A DNA stretch of 64,000 bases from Henricia sp. BOLD:AAB3569. Lineage: Eukaryota; Echinodermata; Asteroidea; Spinulosida; Echinasteridae. The stretch is from the NCBI GenBank assembly GCA_037783545.1, contig JBBELK010001007.1:186001-250000 (forward strand), written 5' to 3'. Both the position numbers and the translations under genes were made by a program. The notes beneath the pieces are model-generated. The model had not been told where the DNA came from. It worked only from the letters and a program-made list of their open reading frames with translations, and ran no database searches. Positions 32,334-41,810 of the stretch are shown in pieces (the first letter of the stretch is position 1; each line of letters opens with the position of its first letter).

Positions 32334-33517
32334 CTACTGCCCTTGATAAGAAGCCTTGGGCACTGGTGGAGCCTGCACTTCCCCCTCGGACCGCCTGGCT
32401 CCTTGCAACCGAGGGCTGAAGTTTACCGACCTGTTGGCATCATAGCGTTGCCCAGGTTGTTTCTGTTGTCCTCCAAATGAGTAGCGCTGAGGAGGTACAC
32501 CCCAGGGAGCGTTGCGGGGTACGGGGAAATTTCGAGCAAAATGGCCCTGTGCTTGGCTCTGCGCTTGCGGTGGTGGCACCCAGGTAGGATTGGTCGGGAA
32601 AGAAGCTGCGGAGTGGCTAGGGTAGTGGGGGTATGCCATGTAGTTCACGTCATGTGGCTGCATCCTTTGTGAGGGTTGTATGACGGTCAATATTTTCTGG
32701 ACAGACTCAGTTAGGGACTGGATTTTTCCCTCCAGGTTGTGGTATGGTTCAGTCTCATGAGCGGTCACTTGGCTACTTCTTCCGACTTTCACACGTGCGC
32801 TTTCACGCTCATCTCGCCTAATGACCCAGTCTTTAAGTTCTATAAATGATATAGCTGGTGTCCGGTCAAGAAGGTCACGACTGGAATGCCTCAAACCCTC
32901 TTGTTCAAGGCCGTCAACGAACTGTTCTTTAAGAAGTGTATCTGGCCGTTTGTACAACTGTGAATCTTTCCTCTGCAGACGTAGAAACAGTCGCTGGAGT
33001 GCTACTGCGTATTCACGCACAGATTCACCTCTCTACTGCCGGCGATCCAGAAGTTGGCGTTGTAGTTCACCACTCGTCAATGGCTCTGTGTACGAAGCTT
33101 TAAGACGATTAAGGACTTCTTCAGTTCCTGCTCCCCCAGCAAGAAGAGCTCTGGCTTCCACCTTGGGTGCGCCTCGAAGATAGTCTAACAAAAACTGACC
33201 CTGTTGTTCTATCGGGACGTGATAGCGCTCAAAAGCAAAGCCACAGGGGCCATAACAACAGTCTGGATGGCCACATCCGGCTTGTTCTGTGGCTTTGTCA
33301 GTAATGGGCTAAACTCATGATCACCCCATCCTCCATCTGGCGGTAGTATGGCATCTTCTATGTGTGGCAGAACAACCTGCTCCCCATCCACCATGTAGGA
33401 AAGTCCACTTGCAGATGGAAAGTAATCTCTCAATGACTGGACTGGTAACTTTCCTGCCACCAGGGAAAACCGCAAGGTTTTCTCTGGTCCATGTCGCACT
33501 CTCACGGTAGTAGCCAT
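32334..33517 (-). pseudogene. Gypsy gag region, broken
   Basis: The capsid precursor is in pieces. The N-terminal part (33209-33517, starting MATTVRVRHGPEK) runs into a stop after a frameshift near 33240. The middle continues in another frame through FLLDYLRGAPKVEARALL and meets a TAG just before the RGESVREYA motif (about 33035). The last part (32334-33020) is open and ends in a Gln/Pro/Arg-rich stretch. I see no CCHC zinc knuckle. With gag broken and pol intact this copy would depend on Gag from elsewhere. Confidence 0.75.
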
Positions 33518-33660
33518 TGGGTCACGTTGTGGTAGTCAGCTCTGTAGAACAGTCGGACATTTAGCGCACCCGACTCACTTCGCCCTCCTAGCACCGGCCG
33601 CGGTCCACCAACAAGAAGATGTTTTATTTTTTCTAAGCCAAATCCCACTTCTGACACATT

Positions 33661-35010
33661 TGTAGAGGGCGCTTTAGTAATAAACTGGTACTGCAGAGTA
33701 TTACTGGGTTCCGATTTGGCTTTATTAAACTGAGTTGGTGGACGGCATGGGCCCAGGCCGGTTGCACGGCAACGAGTAAGCAAGGATTGCCAAAAAGAGG
33801 AATAAGAAGGAAAAGACATTCCGTAAGTACATGCGAATAACATTAATAACATGTACATGTATGTACAATATGCAAGATCCAACATGTGTTTGGCTAAATA
33901 ATACATGTCTGGTAAGTTTAGCCTCTAATAATAATATACATGTACTGTGCTCCACACATTGGCAAGTATCAATAATGAAATTTAAATGTGTTAAAAATAC
34001 CACATTTAACAGGCCAAAATTGTATGACTTCATCATATAAGTTGCGTCACGCTGGTAGGACTGGTGAACAAGTCTAATACCATTGACACACACAGTAATA
34101 ATATGCATGTGAACCAATATTTATCAAAATAATACATTCACTGAACCAAATAATTTCTGCTGTAAATCTCTGCACAGTATTCGTGCATGGGCTGGCTCTC
34201 CATAAAACCATACACGGTGTTCCAACTGTCAATAGCTCCTGTAATTAAATTGCTAATGACAGTGCTTCATAATTTCGAGCACAACTTTCGAGTGGCTACA
34301 TTAAAAATCTCTGCAGTGCTGCATAAAATTACATGTACAATTACGGTCACAAAAACACGTACGTACATCTTGTGACCCAATTATAGCCAGTATTAAACAA
34401 CTGCCAGCCAAAACGAAGATCCAAAATTACTATCACTATTAAGGCAAACTGGCATATCATGTTACAAAATAAAATGCTCATGAACAGGATTTCCGATTTT
34501 AAAATTGACAGTAAAACTCAATTTTAACCGTGATACTGTCTAGTACACACTGGTAGTGAAATAAAAGGATGTTTTACACACAATTACGGCTGACCTGGGA
34601 CCAATAATCTATTCAAAAGGCGTCACAGCACAACTGTGTATGATCGTTACGAATTATACATTATTCACGAAATAGATGCAATGGATATACACGAAGGCGC
34701 CATCTTTACCGATATTAACGATGCAAAAATCACCGGTAATATTCACTTTCTTTGTTGGAAAAGTTCTCTAAATTACTTAAACATTAACACAAGGTATATT
34801 ATCGGCCAAATAAAATGTGGATCGGCCGGTTTTCAATGAAATTATGGAATGTTTACCTGAGTTGGTGGACGGCATGGGCCCAGGCCGGTTGCACGGCAAC
34901 GAGTAAGCAAGGATTGCCACCCGTCGCCGCGTGGTGGCGCTAGACCCAGCCGTCGGTCTCAACTCTGCTCCGGAGAGTCAAAGCGGTACTCAAAAGGGGG
35001 AACCCCTACA
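33661..35010 (-). repeat. 5' LTR of the gypsy element
   Basis: 1350 bp, TG...CA ends, essentially identical to the 3' LTR. On the minus strand the sequence next to it (33641-33660) reads TGTGTCAGAAGTGGGATT, which resembles a tRNA primer-binding site with one base missing near its start. Confidence 0.95.
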
Positions 35011-36386
35011 TTATAGTTTAATAGAAAGCGAAGAAATGTATTTTGAATTATGTACAAAATTACACACTGGAATGATTCATTCAGAACCCAAACTCATTGC
35101 GTATAATGCAATTATCTCATTTTTAATAGTTCTTTTTCATATTTTTGGGTATCAATATATCGGTAGTACAACATCATCATAATTAATTAAAATTCTGCGA
35201 GGAGGGGGGAGAAAATCTGGTGTGTTGAACTATTTTATTTTGTTTGCTTGCCTTAATAGAATGTGGATTAGAAAGCTGGAGAATAAAAGACAAGGTGAAA
35301 GTATTTGTGAGTTCGTATATACAAAGCAAGATGTACTTCTAACGGGGAAAAGACATTTCTGAGTAAGAGGAAAAACAGACTGCGAACATGTTTTAGACAG
35401 AGTCACACTAGTCTACCACAACTAATACCCCAGTCACAATTAGCTTGCAATGGGTTTGCGAGTAGTTTGCGACGGATTTCTTGGGGGTTATTGTTTTGTT
35501 TTTAGAGCCAACGCGTACACCTAACGTTAAAGTATATAGGTGACATCACGAATTTTGCGTACGGGGCGGTGGTCTTAAAAGTCGGCATTTCGTGCGTATT
35601 GATGGATGGCCCCTAAACGAGAGTCAGCTGGACTGAACTGTCACGAGAAGAAGAAAAAAGTGCGACATTGCAAATTATTTGCAAAGATATTTGCGATTTG
35701 CGATGTCCCTTGTATGTACGCCACGATATTATACTAAACATTGTTTTGCTAGCTTCATTGGAAAAATAATATCTTAATCCACAGCAAACTCTGTTGTGGG
35801 ACGTTTAAGATGCGTTCTCGGGGCCCGCCCGGCACGGCTTGTGATTTCGTAATCTATGATCCAAGATTCCGCGCACACTGTGACGAAAAGGCGAAAAGCA
35901 CCCTAACATGTAGCTGTGATATTTTTTTCTCAGACCAAATGGCCGCATCCTAGACAAGTATAGCACACTGATTTATTTTTCCCTAAAATGAGCCTGTAGG
36001 CCTACTTCATTTTTTTTCACTTTGATGTTTTTGATAAAAAGCGATTAGTTACAGTACAAGAGAGGTCCCCATGAATTTGCGTTTTAAACTTTGCAGGATT
36101 TTCCCAGGAGATTTTCAAAAACGGGCAAAAATATATTTGAAAAATTACGCAGTTTCCCGGAAAGGGTGAAAGACAGATAACATGATTGGAAAAAGGAACA
36201 ACCGCATATAACTAATGTTGATAAACTGTCTTGTTTCAGCCACATAAGCAAAAAACCTAAAAAAATCCGTGCATGGTATAAAAAAAAAAAAAGAAGTCTG
36301 CAAACAGTTGACAATTTCTCTCAGCTCACAACATTTTTAGTCATATAGGTTTTTCTTGTAAATTCGTGAACAACAATTTTGGTTAA
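35011..36386. other. Continuation of copy B flank; no gene
   Basis: From 35011 the sequence resumes the R1-type flank interrupted at 22944 (TTATAGTTTAATAGAAAGCG), up to about 35430. The remainder to 36330 shows no exon or element that I recognise. From about 36330 the sequence matches the region upstream of copy B (14320 on). Confidence 0.55.
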
Positions 36387-36962
36387 AGGGCCCCTTATTT
36401 AGGATTTTTATCAATGAAATCTATGCTTTAAAACCACTCTACTCAGTTAAAGTCATAAAAATCCTATTTGGAGCTTGTTTTGGGGGTTAAAACAAAGGTT
36501 TTTAGTTTTTATGCTAATGCGAATATGCATATTCATGACCAAGGTCACGATGTCACAAGAGGCAAACACAGGAAAATCACATTCAACTGTGCACAAAAGA
36601 TTCCACTTTTTTTCTCAATTTTCCTGAAACTTTTGTAATCCATGGCTGTTTGAGTTTGTTTTACATGTTGCCTGCTGTAAGCCATGACAAAACTGGGGGT
36701 AGAAACTGCAGCAATTTGCCACAAGTCCAACTTGAAGTCTTATGTTTTTTTCTGAACTTTTCCCTTTTGTCTTCCTTATGTGATGCACTCAAAACAGCGC
36801 CCCCTGTCTGTGATTTATTGCAATGAAATCTTCAAAGTTGAAAAAGGTCACCTTTTATTGATTTTACATCCAAACGAACAATATAGTACGTCTTGCTGAA
36901 CAAGTAATCTGTCATTATGAAGCAAAGCTTAGGCACAAAGTTGTTTACCATGTCGCAGCCCT
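36387..36962. repeat. 576-bp TTAA MITE upstream of copy C
   Basis: Ends AGGGCCCC and GCAGCCCT, TTAA on each side (36383-36386 and 36963-36966). Copy B has the uninterrupted site near 14383, so this is a post-duplication insertion with a clean TTAA target. Confidence 0.85.
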
Positions 36963-38267
36963 TTAAAGTTACATTGTCCGTACGTGGTTCTCAGCAAATT
37001 CGATTTGTTTTTTCTCCGAACGAATTTTTCAAAAAATAAAAACATCATGTTTTGTATTTTAGACATTAGTAAGTCTGTGAAAAACGCCGTTTTTTAGTAC
37101 GGCCGTTTTTGTGGCTTTGCTTTTAATTGCCGTGAGCTGAATAATTGCGGTCCGCCAATAATTCGAAATACTAATATTGACAGTAATTGTTCGATAACTA
37201 AACGTTGGTCGAATTTTGTCCGTTGATGTCTCATTTGAATTAAGGTGAATAACTTGTATGTTTCTAGAAAAATATAATCTTTCGACGTGCATGCAACACC
37301 CAAATCATCACGCGGACATATCATCTTTAACTGCAAAATAATGTTGGGGCTTTAAAACATAGCATTTTCTCCTGAAAAAAATACCATATTTTTTACACGG
37401 GAAAAACCATGTGGTGTTTTGTTACCATTTCCATCAACCCATTTAGTCGGGTTTTTCTTGTCAAATTGCGAAGTACCCGATAAATGTTTGGGTAACTGCA
37501 AATTATGTATTGGGCCTGGGGATTTAAAATTTGGATGTTGACGATTAGGCCTATATGCCTACTGTAAAATTCACTGTAAAATACCGTTTGCTTGAACGAA
37601 TTTGCAGCCCAAAGGGATTTTGAGAAACGGCGCAAACATCCTCGAAAAAGATGTTATTTGGGCCCAGTTTATTTATTTATTTCTGTGGCAGAGGTTTTAT
37701 CTTCGTCCATTTTTATTTCTACAACAATAAATGTTTTGTTTTTTTGCTGCACGATCGACGCGTGGGCCGGGTTCAGGCGATGGCGTCACAAAAGTACTCG
37801 GACGAATCCAATATTTTGTTTTTGGGGGAATGGCCCATGTATATACGTTGATCAGCATAATCATTTCCGTACAGTGCTACCGCTAAAAATTTGACAGCAT
37901 TTGTTTTCACACATATGATGATTAATCACTTCACTTCTACAGCGTTTAACGTAGGCCAAATCCTCTTTTTCAGTTTTTTTTGGTTCTTGTACGGAGCTGA
38001 GATGCACCCCTCCTACAAAATCCATGCAATGCGCGGACAACTAGTCACGCGCCCTCTGTTGAAATATATCCCATAGTTCCTTGCGAAAAGTTAACAAGCG
38101 AAACTGTTTTAGGTTTTTGTCATCTGGCATGTGCATGCTCTTGTCAAAAATGGGGAAAGAAGTGCCTGCGAACAAGTAAATTCGGCCTATAGGTGGGTCA
38201 TATTTACTATTGTTACTTTTACCTTAAGAAAGAAAGGGTACTTTTTCAGAAATAAACTCGCTGTTTA
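36963..38267. other. Upstream region of copy C
   Basis: Homologous to about 14383-15010, with C-specific insertions at about 37127-37543 (containing an inverted AGCCCYAATACAT-type MITE) and about 37970-38265. No gene seen. Confidence 0.55.
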
Positions 38268-38455
38268 TTGGTGTTGGATATTTCATTCAAGAAAGTGATT
38301 GTCACGTCACAGTTGTTAACTCAAACTCGCGCCGCGCGCTACGCCCAGGCAGCCAGGCTACAAAAACCCAGTGTTGTCCTTAGAAACGGCACACTGCGTG
38401 TATGCTGTGTAAACAGTGTGGACGCCTTTTTTCATGAGAATTTCAATCGATTCGA
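38268..38455 (+). promoter_or_regulatory. Conserved promoter block of copy C
   Basis: Counterpart of 15010-15189. GTCACGTCAC is at 38301-38310 and the X-box-like GTTGTCCTTAGAAAC at 38373-38387, both kept exactly. Confidence 0.4.
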
Positions 38456-38590
38456 ATGCGATTTGTCCTGATTTTTACGATAATTTTGTGGACTTCAGTC
38501 GACTCGACTGTGAGGTAGGTTTTAGATGAACATGTTGATGATGTTTACTTTAAGTTTTTGTAACTTTGTAAAAATTAACCTTACCTAGTA

Positions 38591-39198
38591 TTGTTGATGT
38601 CCCCCAACGTGGCGCGGCCCCTAACGTGGCGGGCTTTACTTTCCGTTCTCTCTTGGCGCAATAAACAATCTGTTGCACTTGGCATTAAATGGAAATAAAG
38701 TTCTCAAGTACCTTCATAAATTCTAAAACTAAAATACGGAGAAGAATCATTCAGTTACAAGAAATTCACTGGAATGTGAAGGCATCGCCGTTCGCTTCAG
38801 GTTGTCATGACACCATACACGGAAGCCTGTAATAGGCATTTCACGTGAATAAAACCAGGCATACTAGCGTTGTGTACAGTGTCACAGTGTGTGCATGCAA
38901 GTGGTCTTTGTGGGCCATCGTAGTAAGGCATCAAACCATTTCAGCCAATCAGCGACGCACTCCACGTTAGGGGACAGTCCGGGCGATTTCGGGAAAAAAG
39001 TGTTCATCGTTTTGTCCTGATTGTTTGTGTTATTTTGTACTTGTTGATGAGTCAAAATATTAAAGTATTACTTTTTCTTGGAGCCTATGAATTATACTAC
39101 AAGGTGTGTAAGTTTCAACTAATTCTGCTAGGGGGTTTTGCTATAAGGTGAGCGGATTTCCAGTGAGTTGTCGAAGTGCGCCAAGTTAGGGGACATCA
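38591..39198. mobile_element. Unclassified ~600-bp DNA element in intron 1 of copy C
   Basis: Termini TGATGTCCCCCAACGTGGCG (38595-38614) and GCCAAGTTAGGGGACATCA are inverted with two mismatches, and CTAGTA stands on both sides (38585-38590, 39199-39204). The motif CCCCTAACGTGG or its complement recurs near 38620 and 38955. No ORF of note. Copy B lacks it. The exact left border is uncertain by about four bases. Confidence 0.65.
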
Positions 39199-39290
39199 CT
39201 AGTACAAGTAGCCTGTTTTTTTTTTTTAGTGTTAGTAGGCCTACATGTAGTAGTCCTAGATAAAACTTGTCATTAGTTATGCGTATAACT

Positions 39291-39364
39291 ACTAGCCCAG
39301 GTTGGACTCCGTACCGCATACTGGGGACTCAATGCAATGAAGACAACGTCCAACCTGGGCTAGT
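39291..39364. repeat. Perfect 17-bp inverted repeat hairpin
   Basis: ACTAGCCCAGGTTGGAC (39291-39307) and its exact complement (39348-39364) enclose a 40-base loop. It abuts the resumption of copy B homology at about 39369, where exon 2 and the left part of the foldback MITE are missing. Confidence 0.85.
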
Positions 39365-39368
39365 AAGA

Positions 39369-41810
39369 AAGATTGCAAATTTCATGTTTTCTTACCCATG
39401 GCTAGTATTCATGGTATTTTGGGGAGGTATTTTATATGATTATTGGGTTAGAGCAAATTCCATTATCTAGAAAAATCTGAACAAGCAGAGCTCCTTTAAA
39501 GGAGTGTGTTCAGATTCTTCTACAAAAAGGTTTAATTTTAACCTAAGAATCATATAAAATACCTCCCCAAAATACTATCCATAGTAAGAAAACATGAAAT
39601 TTGCAATCTCCAAGTTGGATGTAAAAGCAAAAATGGTGTAATTTCTGCACTGCTTTATGGAACAAATAAATTAGTTTACAAAACATCTGTGTTTTAATAC
39701 GATATCCTTAAAAAAATATATGGATTGAGAACGCGAAATTTCAGAATGGTATTGAGAAAAATATGACAAACGGGCTGGAAAAGGTTATCTGGACACACTT
39801 CAGTTTAAAGTCCCCCTACGTCATTTGCAGTTGCCCAAAATTGTATTTCTTGAGTTGACCAGAAAAAAATTGACTTACAAAGTGTTAATTGCAGCGGTAA
39901 CAGACACCACATGTTTTCCCGTGTAAAATGGTACCTTTGTGGGAGAAATTGCCAACTGAACGTGGGTTGTTTTTTTATTTTTTTTAGTTGTCTGCAACCT
40001 TTTATCCTTATGCATGGATTTTTCAGGATTTCTGAAGTATTACTGCATCTATGTGGCTGAAACTTCAACAAGGCATTTTCTCGACATTTCCAGAGTGGAA
40101 ATAACGCCATTCATACAATTACCAATGTACAGTACAGTACTGTATCTTTAAGTCAAGATTCGTTGTATGTAACAGTAATACATGTATGATTAATCCTCCT
40201 TTTTCTTTGCTTCAAACAGAGCAATCGTTCCTGCCCTCCAGCTCATCAAACCATCAGAGCTAAAAACGAACGCACCAACGTCATAGACGTAGAATACGGA
40301 GGCCGTACAAAATGGGGTTTATTCCTGCGTTGGTGTGCTGTGCAGACATCAGCCGAAATAAAAAACCGACGTCTGGTGAGACTCCGTGGAAGTACTGGCT
40401 TCAGCAACTGGTAAGATTAAGACTACCGTACGTGCATTTATGCGAGTTCAGATATAAACCCAAGTTTGACTGAGGATTTCTCTCTTGTTACTAAATAATT
40501 TCCTTGAATTTGGTATCATTGCAAAGCCCCGTTATTCTTCGTTACAATGATGTGTCACTTGTTATGATTAAGCAATTTAGGGATGTTCAGCTCAGCAGAA
40601 TATGAGGATGGATGTAAAGTGAAATGTAACAAAATGCAATGATGTTGTCATAGAGTGCATTCCCCTTTTGCTAATAGAGAATGGGAATGTGTATACTGTC
40701 AATACATATTTTGGCAATAGCAATGCATTATGTAACATTTCACTTTACACCCACCCCCATATTCAGCTGATGAGCTGCACGTCCCCAAATTGCTTAATCT
40801 TAACACATGACACGTCATTGTAAAGAAGAATAACAGGGCTTTCCGGTAATACCAAATTCAAGGAAATAATTTCATAACAAGAGACTGACAATTTCAATGT
40901 CAGTCAAACTCGAGTTTCCAAACGTTTTTGAGGAGTTTAATATGTTTGTTTGATTATGGTACATGTATTTTGTTTTTGGTCCGTCCTCCAGGGTGTCTTT
41001 TGATCTGGTTCTTGGAAAGAAATTAGAACAGAAGACGATGACGACCCCTCGAGCCATCGGTAAGCTGGTAGCTGTGGAGTCGAAATACCCACGAATAAGC
41101 GACAGGCTCCACCCCAGGGCATTGCCAACTTCCAACACCAGGGCCTGTCTGAGAGGACTCTTCAAAAGGGCATGTGATATGTAAGCATTTATAAGAAAAT
41201 TACAATTTGCAAAAGACAAATAGTTGTATTAAACAATTAATGGCCCATTGTATCATTTGCAATGAACAAAATTTTCACTTTTTGAGTTGAGAAGAAGAAA
41301 TTTACTTAAAATATTGACAGCAATGGCAACAAACACCACATGATTCTTAAAGGTTTTCTTTAGCATTGATGCATCTTTGTATAGCTAACATTTCTGCGGA
41401 TTTATAGTTTACCAATATTCTTTAGATATCCTATGCCCGGAATATGTAAAAAGTGTTATCTTGCAAATGATACATTGGCCTTTAAAGCCCCAATACATAA
41501 TTTGCAGTGACCCAAAACTAAAAGTTTTGATGGCAATGGTAACCAGCACAACATGATTTATTCCCGTGTAAAATGGTACCTTTGTGGGAGAAATTGCCCC
41601 CTCTGGTTTTTAAAAACAAATTTGTTTTAAAGTTTTTGCACCATTCATTTACACACAAAAACCATGCATGGATTTTTTAGGTTTTCTGAAGTATTACTGC
41701 ATCTATGTTACTGAAATGTCTACAAGGCAGTTAATCAACATTATTTTGTAGCTATGTAATGCTGTTGTAACTGTTTTTAAAAGTTTTCCAATCATGTAAT
41801 CCGTCTTTAA
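39369..41810. repeat. MITEs in introns of copy C shared with copy B
   Basis: Foldback right part (39369-39804), AGCCCYAATACAT MITE (about 39809-40150), palindromic MITE (about 40450-40920), the GGCCCATTGTATC element (41242-41477) and another AGCCCYAATACAT MITE (about 41481-41810). All have counterparts at the same intronic places in copy B. Exons 3 and 4 of copy C lie between them. Confidence 0.65.

Larger units (their letters stand above)
22945..35010 (-). mobile_element. Ty3/gypsy LTR retrotransposon with a nested LINE
   Basis: The element begins TGTAGAGGGCG and ends CCCCTACA and is flanked by a TTAT target duplication (22941-22944 and 35011-35014). Copy A shows the uninterrupted site near 10757 (CAGTTTTATAGTTTAAT). 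Removing the LINE (3336 bp) and its 5-bp duplication leaves about 8.7 kb: two LTRs, gag remnants and pol, all on the minus strand. No env-like ORF is seen. Confidence 0.95.
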
